A DNA stretch of 64,000 bases from DASQZT01 sp035638575 (GTDB lineage: Bacteria > Acidobacteriota > Terriglobia > Bryobacterales > Bryobacteraceae), in NCBI GenBank assembly GCA_035638575.1, contig DASQZT010000290.1, forward strand, positions 17,043-81,042, in the 5' to 3' direction. The notes under the pieces were generated by a model. That model worked only from the letters and a program-made list of their open reading frames with translations. It was not told where the DNA came from and ran no database searches. The translations under genes were made by a program, and so were the position numbers. Shown piece by piece: positions 8,448-15,230 of the stretch (position 1 is its first letter; every line of letters begins with the position of its first letter).

Positions 8448-9377
8448 CTACTCGACGCGCCGCACTTCCACCTGGTGGTAGATTTCCTGGGTTTGTAGAA
8501 GCGTGGCGAAGCTGAGGCCCGGCAGGCGCGCCGAAGCGGTCCCCGCGGCCACGCCCCAGCGAAGCGCGTCGGCCGGAGTGGATCGGCGCTGGATGGCCCA
8601 GGTGTAGCCGGCGGTCAGGGCGTCGCCCGCGCCAATGGGGCAGAGCGCGTCGATTCGCGGGGGCACCGCCTCGATCAACCCGTCGCTGGACGCGGCTATC
8701 GCGCCGCGGCTGCCCAGCGACAGCAGCACCGATTCGCAGCCCATCGAGCGGATGCGTTCGGCGGCTTCGAGATGATGCGTGCGGGTGAGCAGCGAGCGGC
8801 CCAGCAGCCTTTCGGCCTCCTGCTGGTTGGGGCTGGCCACGGTGGGCTTGGCGTCGATGCCTTCGCGCAGCGGGTCGCCATCGGCGTCCAGCAGCGTCTT
8901 TACTTTTTTCTTTCGCGCCATGGCGATCAGTTTTCCGTAGAAGGACGGCGGCACACCCGGCGGCAGGCTTCCACACAGCAGCAGCCAGGAAGCCGTGTCG
9001 AGAGCCTGGCGCACTACGTTTTCCACGCGGGCGACCTCGGCTTTGTCGAGCGGAGGACCGGCCTCGTTCAGGTTTACCGTGAGCCCCTGCTTGTCGGTGA
9101 TGGTCAGATTGGTGCGGATGTCGTGCTGCACTGGAACCACCGAGGTGGGAAAGCCGCATGCGCAGAGGAGCTGCCCCAGGCGTTTGCCCGTCTCCCCGCC
9201 CGAGATGAGCACCGCCACGGTCTTGCCTCCGAACGAGTGCACCACCAACGAGGCGTTGATGCCGCGCCCGCCCGCCGACTCGCGGCTCGAATTGATGTAG
9301 GCGCGGTCCTCAAAGGCCAGACGATCCACGCTGAGGATCCGGTCGACCGCCGGATTGATGGTGAGTGTGACGATCAA
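8448..9377 (-). CDS. PfkB-family 1-phosphofructokinase/tagatose-6-phosphate kinase-like sugar kinase
   Basis: 309 residues. The start MIVTLTINPAVDR is typical of the LacC/FruK branch of the ribokinase superfamily; the initiating codon is TTG at 9377. The N-terminal sugar-binding motif is SAGGRGINAS, and the ATP/anion-hole motif with the catalytic aspartate is PIGAGDALTAGY. It phosphorylates a sugar phosphate, most likely fructose-1-phosphate or tagatose-6-phosphate; the exact substrate cannot be read from sequence. It is the first gene of the unit with murJ and the zinc ribbon gene; no PTS genes are nearby. Confidence 0.85.
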   Translation of the reverse strand: MIVTLTINPAVDRILSVDRLAFEDRAYINSSRESAGGRGINASLVVHSFGGKTVAVLISGGETGKRLGQLLCACGFPTSVVPVQHDIRTNLTITDKQGLTVNLNEAGPPLDKAEVARVENVVRQALDTASWLLLCGSLPPGVPPSFYGKLIAMARKKKVKTLLDADGDPLREGIDAKPTVASPNQQEAERLLGRSLLTRTHHLEAAERIRSMGCESVLLSLGSRGAIAASSDGLIEAVPPRIDALCPIGAGDALTAGYTWAIQRRSTPADALRWGVAAGTASARLPGLSFATLLQTQEIYHQVEVRRVE

Positions 9378-9530
9378 GTCACTATTCTACGCGCGAATCG
9401 GGATGGCACGCGGGGGCATTCAGACCGTGGCTTGCGCTAGACTCGGGTGGGAGGCTCCGCCGCGGCGAATCGGCTTCGTTCCGCAAGAACTCCACGCGTC
9501 CTGCTGGAATGACGCCTCCGGAGGCTGCGC

Positions 9531-10157
9531 ATGGGCATGAGAGGTTTCATCCGCCAGGTCAACCCGTTTGAGCTGGCCGATTTTCGACGGAATCCGGGGA
9601 AAATCAAGAGCCTCCTGGACGAAGATACTCTCGGCAGTTTCCAGCCAGCCGTGCGGCCCGCCATCGAACGGATGCAGGAGTTGCTGCTTCACGGGCAGTG
9701 GAATTCCCCGGAGGTTCGCCAACTCGACGCTCAGCTCAGGGAAGAGATGGAAAAACCCGGCGCGCACGATCTGCTCTTTTCGAACGACGAAAAGAGACTC
9801 AGCCTGGAGAAATGCTGGCACGAGCTTCATTACCTGCTCACGGGGACCGCGGGCGATGCGCCACCGCCTCTCGGGAATGCGATTCTCGGGGGCCGCGAAA
9901 TTGGTGTGTCACTGGGGTATGGACCGGTCCGGTTCCTCACGCCGAAGGAGGTCCGTGAAGTGGCCGCGGCGCTTGCCGAAATCTCGAACGACGAGCTTGC
10001 CCGGCGCTTTGACCCGGCTGCCATCGAGCGAGCCGATATCTACGCCTGCAGCGGCGAGGACGGGCTCGAAGACGATCTTTACTTCTTCGAGCAGATGGTT
10101 CAGTACTACACCGACGCAGCCGGGCAGGGAAACGGCGTGCTCCTCTACATCCGGTAA
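9531..10157 (+). CDS. YfbM-like (DUF1877) protein
   Basis: 208 residues of soluble protein starting MGMRGFIRQV. The order of features fits the DUF1877/YfbM family: an N-terminal 'MG...R.v....l..l', a central helix with EKCWHELHYLLTG, the strand pair NAILGGREIG with a YGPVRFLTPKEVREVAAAL segment, and a C-terminal acidic/aromatic part with FEQMVQYYTDAA. The role of the family is unknown. The same-strand neighbour downstream is the fluoride channel gene with its own riboswitch, so co-transcription is not required. Confidence 0.75.
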   Translation: MGMRGFIRQVNPFELADFRRNPGKIKSLLDEDTLGSFQPAVRPAIERMQELLLHGQWNSPEVRQLDAQLREEMEKPGAHDLLFSNDEKRLSLEKCWHELHYLLTGTAGDAPPPLGNAILGGREIGVSLGYGPVRFLTPKEVREVAAALAEISNDELARRFDPAAIERADIYACSGEDGLEDDLYFFEQMVQYYTDAAGQGNGVLLYIR

Positions 10158-10216
10158 ACAGGATAAGGCGTGGTTCGCGTTGTGGGCCGGCCCACCCGCT
10201 GCGATACCATGTGAAG

Positions 10217-10290
10217 GACGGCGATGGGGTTCGCCATAACCGCCCGCAGGCTGATGACTCCTATCACGATGTCGACAGGTTGGAGTCTGC
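10217..10290 (+). promoter_or_regulatory. Fluoride riboswitch (crcB motif) with Shine-Dalgarno-masking hairpin
   Basis: The stretch from 10220 reads GGCGATGGGGTTCGCC, then ATAACCGC, then GCTGATGACTCCTA ending at 10263. These three blocks in this order are the conserved core of the fluoride-sensing crcB RNA, and the next gene is the fluoride channel. The last block's GACTCC (10256-10261) is exactly complementary to GGAGTC (10282-10287), which contains the ribosome binding site of the channel gene. No U-run terminator is seen, so control is likely translational: without fluoride the ribosome site is paired; with fluoride the aptamer holds the 3' block. Confidence 0.92.
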
Positions 10291-10291
10291 T

Positions 10292-10666
10292 TTGAAAACG
10301 ATACTCTGGATTTCATTAGGCGCAATCGTTGGAGCGAACCTCCGGTACTTCGTCGCGCAACAGGTTGCCCGGCTGGTGTCGCCCAGCTTTCCTTACGGCA
10401 CCCTGCTCATCAACGTCACCGGCAGCTTCGTGATCGGGTTTTTCCTGATCTGGACGACCGGGCGCGTGCTCGCGGACCCCCGGTGGCGCCTGCTGATCGC
10501 GGTGGGGTTCTGCGGCGGATACACGACTTTTTCGAGCTATGCGTACGAGACTTTCGTGCTGATGGAGCAGGGCCAGTGGCTCTCGTCGATGCTGAACGTC
10601 GTGGTCTCCAACCTGCTTTGCCTGGCGGCCGTCGTGCTGGGCGCTGTCCTGGCGCGGAGCCTGTAG
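10292..10666 (+). CDS. crcB: Fluoride ion channel CrcB/Fluc
   Basis: 124 residues with four membrane helices, the standard size for this dual-topology dimeric fluoride exporter. Motifs: GAIVGANLRYFV, TLLINVTGSFVIGFF (with the pore asparagine), and GFCGGYTTFSSYAYE, which contains the phenylalanine/threonine track of the fluoride pore. I chose the TTG at 10292 because GGAG at 10282-10285 is correctly spaced and because the in-frame ATG at 10211 would run through the riboswitch. It protects the cell from cytoplasmic fluoride. Confidence 0.95.
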   Translation: MKTILWISLGAIVGANLRYFVAQQVARLVSPSFPYGTLLINVTGSFVIGFFLIWTTGRVLADPRWRLLIAVGFCGGYTTFSSYAYETFVLMEQGQWLSSMLNVVVSNLLCLAAVVLGAVLARSL

Positions 10667-10678
10667 GAGAGCGCCCCT

Positions 10679-11077
10679 CTACGCCAGGGTTTTGGCAGCC
10701 TTCTTGACGGCGTCTTCGTCCACTTGAATCAGCGCGCCAAAACGGCCGTTGCCGGCGCACAGAGCCTGGACCGCGTGGACGTTGATCTCCTTGGCCGCCA
10801 GCTTGGCCAGGACTTCGGCGACCGCGCCCGGATGGTCTTCACCGGTAATATGAAATGCCGCCTGCTTCTTTCCGAGGTCGATCTTGAGCTGCTTGGCGGC
10901 CTTCTTGAGAAGCGCCGGGTCTTCCGCGACCAGATCGATCCTGGCCTTGTTCTTGCCAACCGGGTAGCCCCAAATGGCGACGAAATTCACGCCGGCTTCT
11001 TTGAAGGCGCTGAGCACGTGCTCGCCTTTGCCGGGCTTGTCGGAAACAACCACCGAGTAACACTCGAGCTTTGCCAT
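10679..11077 (-). CDS. ACT-domain protein (two tandem ACT-like domains)
   Basis: 132 residues with an internal repeat of the ACT fold: residues 1-65 (ECYSVVVSDKPGKGEHVLSAF, GVNFVAIWGYPVGKNKARIDL in pieces) and 70-130 (AAFHITGEDHPGAVAEVLAKL, then INVHAVQALCAGNGRFGALI). ACT domains bind amino acids and regulate enzymes; stand-alone tandem forms are common in bacteria and their targets are mostly unknown. Convergent with crcB (12 bases between stops). No partner enzyme is adjacent. Confidence 0.82.
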   Translation of the reverse strand: MAKLECYSVVVSDKPGKGEHVLSAFKEAGVNFVAIWGYPVGKNKARIDLVAEDPALLKKAAKQLKIDLGKKQAAFHITGEDHPGAVAEVLAKLAAKEINVHAVQALCAGNGRFGALIQVDEDAVKKAAKTLA

Positions 11078-11150
11078 TTCAAATCCTTTCCTCAGCCGTA
11101 CTCTTTCCAGTGTATCTTGCGCGTTTCCCCGTGCGCCAAAAAAGGAGCTC

Positions 11151-12161
11151 TTACTTCAGCGCCAAAACGGCGTCCAGCGTGGCGCCCGTGCGCCGGCCTT
11201 CCACCCGCGAAAAACCCGCGCGCTTCAACAGCCGCGTGTACTCGCCAAGGCTGCGCTCTTTTCCTTCCGTGACGATCAGCATGTTCAGCGATTGCAGGTT
11301 GGCCGCCACCGGCCCCACGCCATCCTCGTTGAGCAACCATTCCGCCAGCAGCAACGCGCCGCCCTCGGGCAGCCGCCGGCAGGCGCGCCCGAGCAACGCG
11401 TCGATTTTTTCTTCCGGCCAGTCGTGCAGGACGCGGCCCGCGGCGTACAGGTCGGCTTCCGGCAATTCGTCCTGGAAGAAATCGCCCGCCACCACTTCGA
11501 TCCGATCCCGCGCCGGCGAGAGCGCCACCTGTTCGTGCGCAAAAGGAGCGACGCGCGGCAAATCGAACACCACGGCCCGCATCTGCGGATACCGCTCGCA
11601 CGCGGCAATCGCCAGGTGGCCGGTGGCGCCGCCCAGGTCCACCAGGCGGCGAAAACGGCCGAGGTCGAATGCGGTGACGACCTTCGGCGAGGTCAACATG
11701 CCGAATCCGTGCATGGCCCGCAGGAAATCGCGCATGGCCTCCGGGGTGCGAAAGAAACTGCTGAAGATCGAGCCCTCGAGGCCGAACGTCTGCTTCCAGC
11801 GGTGCGTGCCCTCGGCGATGGCCGCCGCCAGGTTGCCCCACATGGGGTACAGCGCCTCGTCGGAATAGCGCACGTACCCGCGGAGCGAGTCGGGGCTGCC
11901 GGCGTAGAGGTACGTGTCGGCCACGGGCTCGTTGGCGTAAACGCCGGCGATCTTGCGCAGCAGGCCCATCGCCGCGCAGCCGTCCAGCAGGCGCTCCAGG
12001 GGAGCGGCGTCGACGCCCATCGCGGCGGCCAGGCCGGAGGCGCGCGCCGGAGCATCGTGCAGGCGGTCGAAGACACCCATCGAGACGGCGGTGAACATGG
12101 TCTTGGACCGGCGGAACGCCTCGATCAGATCGATCACCGGTGTTGGATCGGGAAGACTCAT
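11151..12161 (-). CDS. SAM-dependent O-methyltransferase (ASMT/caffeate O-methyltransferase-like)
   Basis: 336 residues. The N-terminal dimerisation winged helix (about 1-90) is of the plant-type O-methyltransferase fold (IDLIEAFRRSKTMFTAVSMGVFD, in part). The SAM site is VDLGGATGHLAIA, followed by an acidic residue strand (MRAVVFDLP) and the catalytic base region GRVLHDWPEEKIDALL, where His is the expected general base. ATGA overlap with thiL upstream shows coupling. A substrate cannot be assigned: relatives methylate hydroxyls of small aromatics or hydroxyindole-type compounds. A longer open frame reaching 12989 exists, but its N-terminal part is only the antisense-like shadow of thiL. Confidence 0.85.
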   Translation of the reverse strand: MSLPDPTPVIDLIEAFRRSKTMFTAVSMGVFDRLHDAPARASGLAAAMGVDAAPLERLLDGCAAMGLLRKIAGVYANEPVADTYLYAGSPDSLRGYVRYSDEALYPMWGNLAAAIAEGTHRWKQTFGLEGSIFSSFFRTPEAMRDFLRAMHGFGMLTSPKVVTAFDLGRFRRLVDLGGATGHLAIAACERYPQMRAVVFDLPRVAPFAHEQVALSPARDRIEVVAGDFFQDELPEADLYAAGRVLHDWPEEKIDALLGRACRRLPEGGALLLAEWLLNEDGVGPVAANLQSLNMLIVTEGKERSLGEYTRLLKRAGFSRVEGRRTGATLDAVLALK

Positions 12162-13099
12162 ATGGTTCGGAAATGGTCGTAACCCAGCGGCGCGAGCGGA
12201 CGGCCTTCGAGCCGCACGGCGCCCACGGGGCAGCCCCGGCGCCCCTCGCGCATGGTGCCAATGCAGGTGAGCGGGATGCCCTGGAATACGCCCGGCACGC
12301 GGACCCCCGCCGGGACCGTGAAGAGCAGTTCGTAATCTTCGCCGCCATCGAGCGCCTGTTCCAGAGTCGCGCCCGGAAAAACGGGAGGAGCTTCGATCTC
12401 CGCGCTCAGTCGCGAGGCCAGGCACATGCGGCGCAGGTCGAGCGATAAGCCGTCGCTCAGATCCATGGCGGCGGTAGCGTGGAGACGCGCGCGCAGGAAA
12501 CGGCCCAGGGCCAGTCTCGGCTCGGGATGAACATGCCGCTTCCAGGCCTGGCCGCGGCCGGTGGCGAGGCCCAGGGCCGACCCGCCCAGTGCGCCCGAAA
12601 CATAGATCGCATCGCCTGCGCGGGCGCCGTCGCGGCGCAGCGCCCGGCCGCGCGGCGCGGCTCCGCCGGCCACGATGTCGCACGTCAGCTTCCGGGCGCG
12701 CGCTATGTCGCCGCCCAGGAGCGGCGTTCGCTCGCGCCGGGCCAGGCACAGCAGGCCGCGGTAGAAACCGGCGATCCAGCGGTCGTCCGCCCAGCGCGGC
12801 AGGGCCAGCGAGAGCAGGCAGAATCGCGGCTCGCCACCCATCGCGGCGATATCGCTCAGGCCGCGGGCCAGCGCCTTCCAGCCCACGTCTTCGGGCCGAT
12901 GAGTGGCGCGCCGGAAGTGCACGTCCTCGATCAGCAGGTCGGTGGTGAACAGCCAGTCTTCCGGGCCGGGCGCGCGAATCACCGCGCAATCGTCCCCAAT
13001 GCCCAAAACCACTCCAGGCCCCCGGAGCCGGCCGGCCTGCTTGCGCAGCCGCTCGAGGAACCGCCCTTCGCCGCCTTCCCCTTTAGGGTGCTTGACCAT
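12158..13099 (-). CDS. thiL: Thiamine-monophosphate kinase
   Basis: 313 residues of the AIR-synthase/PurM fold. Signatures are VVLGIGDDCAVIRAPG near residue 30 (metal- and phosphate-binding aspartates), FTTDLLIEDVHFR, the helix ALARGLSDIAAMGGEP, LLGGDIARA and AAMDLSDGLSLDLRRM, and GGEDYELLFTVP near the C terminus. It phosphorylates thiamine monophosphate to thiamine pyrophosphate. The stop TGA overlaps the ATG of the downstream O-methyltransferase (ATGA). No other thiamine gene or TPP riboswitch is visible nearby. Confidence 0.95.
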   Translation of the reverse strand: MVKHPKGEGGEGRFLERLRKQAGRLRGPGVVLGIGDDCAVIRAPGPEDWLFTTDLLIEDVHFRRATHRPEDVGWKALARGLSDIAAMGGEPRFCLLSLALPRWADDRWIAGFYRGLLCLARRERTPLLGGDIARARKLTCDIVAGGAAPRGRALRRDGARAGDAIYVSGALGGSALGLATGRGQAWKRHVHPEPRLALGRFLRARLHATAAMDLSDGLSLDLRRMCLASRLSAEIEAPPVFPGATLEQALDGGEDYELLFTVPAGVRVPGVFQGIPLTCIGTMREGRRGCPVGAVRLEGRPLAPLGYDHFRTI

Positions 13100-13255
13100 A
13101 CCAACGCCATCTGAGAGAATACCTTACGCAAGAATCAACGTGTTTGGACGCGCCTCTGCAAGTTCTCAGCAAGCCTCGAAAGAGCTACCTCGTAGTCCGC
13201 TTTCCTTGTCTCGAAGACCTGAGAGCACGACGAACAATGATCAGGAGAAGCTGTA

Positions 13256-13459
13256 GTGAAGGAAAAAGGTATTGTGAAGTGGTTTAATGCCGCGAAGGGC
13301 TATGGATTCATCCAGCGGTCCACCGGCGACGACGTCTTCGTTCATTTTTCCGCAATCCAGGCGAACGGTTACCGGACCCTGGACGAAGGCTCGGAGGTCG
13401 AGTTCGAAGTCAAGCAGGGTCCTAAAGGCCTGCAGGCGGAAAACGTCAACAGAGTTTAG
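13256..13459 (+). CDS. Cold shock domain protein (CspA family)
   Basis: 67 residues, one cold shock domain: KGIVKWFNAAKGYGFI with RNP1 (KGYGFI) and RNP2 (VFVHFS). The GTG start is preceded by AGGAGAAG. The family binds single-stranded RNA/DNA and acts as an RNA chaperone. A 5' leader of over 100 bases separates it from the divergent thiL start, long enough to fold as in other csp genes, though I cannot identify a specific element. Confidence 0.95.
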   Translation: MKEKGIVKWFNAAKGYGFIQRSTGDDVFVHFSAIQANGYRTLDEGSEVEFEVKQGPKGLQAENVNRV

Positions 13460-13460
13460 G

Positions 13461-13478
13461 CAGGCTCCAGCCTGTTCC
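13461..13478 (+). terminator. Weak hairpin after the cold shock gene
   Basis: CAGGC (13461-13465) and GCCTG (13470-13474) form a short stem with loop TCCA one base after the csp stop codon, followed by TTCCC. It is short and lacks a U-run, so it is at most a weak terminator or RNA stabiliser. Confidence 0.35.
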
Positions 13479-13660
13479 CAAATCCAACCCAACCAGACCG
13501 GGGGCCCTGGGGGCTCCCTGTCTGCTTGCTGACCGGACGCCTTCCGGCGCCTCCAGGCATCTGCCCCTTTTGCACCCGCCCGGTCGATCTGGTAACCTTA
13601 GCGCTTCAAGGTACGTAATTATACTGGACGTGTGCCGCAACCGGGGGAGAGCGGCAAACC

Positions 13661-13951
13661 ATGACGCGCGAGATCCACTGCGACAGGAGGCTTGTTATTG
13701 TCCTCCTCCTGTTGTGTGTGACGGTGCTGGCGCAGTCCTGGGCGCTGTCGGCGCAAAGCGAATCGCACCATTCCCGCGAGCATTGCTGCCTGCTCTGCCA
13801 CGTGGGCCCGTCGGCGCTCCTGCAAAGCAGCGTTTCGGCGGCGTCGGCGCCGGTTTTTCAGGTGGTATGGTTGGCCTCGCCGGCGCGCTTCGATTCCCCT
13901 TCCGATTTCCGCCTGGTCCCCTGTCCCTCACGGGCTCCCCCCGCCGTTTAG
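13661..13951 (+). CDS. Small secreted/anchored protein with Cys-rich CxxCH motif, first gene of the metal efflux operon
   Basis: 96 residues. An N-terminal hydrophobic segment (LVIVLLLLCVTVLAQSWALS) acts as signal peptide or anchor, then a short hydrophilic region with histidines and cysteines (SHHSREHCCLLCHVGP), then a variable tail. Such short His/Cys proteins often open czc/cus-type operons and may bind the metal in the periplasm; C-L-L-C-H also fits a heme c motif. It ends 88 bases before the adaptor gene. Function is inferred from position and residues only. Confidence 0.6.
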   Translation: MTREIHCDRRLVIVLLLLCVTVLAQSWALSAQSESHHSREHCCLLCHVGPSALLQSSVSAASAPVFQVVWLASPARFDSPSDFRLVPCPSRAPPAV

Positions 13952-14039
13952 CGTCTCCTCAAAATGGTCGGGCGGTCCGCGCCGGCAATCCGGCGCCGGA
14001 CCATCCTGTTTGGAAGCGGAATAGGAGAAGCATTTCGTC

Positions 14040-15218
14040 ATGACGGCTGAAATCGTGTGCTGTCGCAGGCGGCTATTGCCGCTGGCTTTGGGATTGGCGC
14101 TGATGTGGTTGCAACCGGCCTGCCGCAAGGCGCAGCCGGCGGAGTCCAAGCCCTCCGAGGAGGCGAAGAACGAGCAGCCCGGCCTGTTCACCGTGCCGCC
14201 GGACCAACTGGCCCGCCTGAAAACCACCGAGGTGCGGACCACCAACTGGCCGGTGGCCATTCACACCACCGGAACGGTGGACTGGGACGCGGACCACACC
14301 ACGCAGGCGATCACCCAGGTGAACGGTCCGATTTCGCGGATTCTGGTCGACCTCGGAACGCCGGTGCAAAAAGATCAGCCGCTTCTGTACGTCTCCAGCC
14401 CCGACGTGGCCAACGGCATTGCCGCGTACCGCAAGGCGCGCAATCGCGAAGCGTACAACAAGCACATCGTCGACCGCATGAAGGAGCTGTTGGATCGCGG
14501 CGCGATCGCCGAGAAGGATTACCAGAGCAGCGAGGCGGACTACAACGACGCCACCACCGATGTGCAGAACAGCCTGCAAGCGCTGCGCATCTTCGGCATC
14601 ACCAGCCAGGACATAGACTCGGCCGAGAAGCAGGGAACGGTGTTCAATACCGAACTGGCGGTGCGCTCGCCCATTGCCGGAGTGATCGTGCAGAAGCTGG
14701 TCTCGCCCGGCATGGTGATACAGGCGGGCCAAACGGTGTGCTTCGGCATCAGCGACGTCGCCACCGTGTGGGTGCAGGGGCATATCTTCGATCGCGATCT
14801 GCCTTCGGTGAAGAGCGGAGACCCGGTGGACGAAACCAATCCCTCGTTCAATCGCAGCTTCCGGGGCACCGTTTCCTACATCGGTTCGTTCGTGGACCCG
14901 AGTACCCGCACTACGCCCGTTCGCATCGTGACGCAGAATCCGGGCGGGCTGCTGAAGAAGGACATGTTCGTGGATGCGGTGGTGCACACCGGGATACGGA
15001 GCCACATGCTGGTGGCGCCGGTCGGGGCGCTGCTGCGCGACGACAAAAACGAACCCATTGTCTTCGTGCAGTCGGAACCGGGCAAATTCGCGCAGCGCAG
15101 CGTCACCATCGCGGGGCAGCAGGACGGCCTGGTGGCGATCTCGAGCGGGCTGCAGGAGGGCGAGACGGTGGTCTCCGACGGGAGCCTCTTCCTGCAGTTC
15201 GCCAACACCATCAAATAA
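14040..15218 (+). CDS. Heavy-metal RND efflux periplasmic adaptor (CusB/CzcB family)
   Basis: 392 residues. A lipoprotein-type signal ends LQPAC, so the mature N terminus is probably lipidated. Membrane fusion protein architecture follows: beta-barrel/lipoyl half (HTTGTVDWDADHTTQAI, VNGPISRILVDLGTPVQKDQP in parts), an alpha hairpin (YRKARNREAYNKHIVDRMKE), the second lipoyl half (RSPIAGVIVQKLVSPGMVI, part) and a C-terminal membrane-proximal domain (LVAPVGALLRDD). It links the inner membrane pump to the TolC-like channel. It is followed after 12 bases by the pump gene. Confidence 0.93.
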   Translation: MTAEIVCCRRRLLPLALGLALMWLQPACRKAQPAESKPSEEAKNEQPGLFTVPPDQLARLKTTEVRTTNWPVAIHTTGTVDWDADHTTQAITQVNGPISRILVDLGTPVQKDQPLLYVSSPDVANGIAAYRKARNREAYNKHIVDRMKELLDRGAIAEKDYQSSEADYNDATTDVQNSLQALRIFGITSQDIDSAEKQGTVFNTELAVRSPIAGVIVQKLVSPGMVIQAGQTVCFGISDVATVWVQGHIFDRDLPSVKSGDPVDETNPSFNRSFRGTVSYIGSFVDPSTRTTPVRIVTQNPGGLLKKDMFVDAVVHTGIRSHMLVAPVGALLRDDKNEPIVFVQSEPGKFAQRSVTIAGQQDGLVAISSGLQEGETVVSDGSLFLQFANTIK

Positions 15219-15230
15219 GGCGCAAACCGA

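Noticed and set aside
8443..9159. Minus-strand open frame overlapping the PfkB-family gene
   Set aside because: Out-of-frame shadow of the kinase gene, with Arg/Ala/His-rich composition and no motif.
10211..10291. N-terminal extension of the fluoride channel gene from the ATG at 10211
   Set aside because: It would translate the riboswitch; the TTG at 10292 has a well-spaced ribosome site and gives the normal protein length.
12162..12989. Long N-terminal extension of the O-methyltransferase frame
   Set aside because: It lies within thiL in another frame and shows no family features; the ATG at 12161 overlapping the thiL stop gives the expected protein.
13600..13660. Possible promoter (TAATTATACT region) for the metal efflux operon
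   Set aside because: A -10-like AT-rich stretch is present but I see no well-spaced -35 or metal-regulator operator, so it is not listed as a feature.
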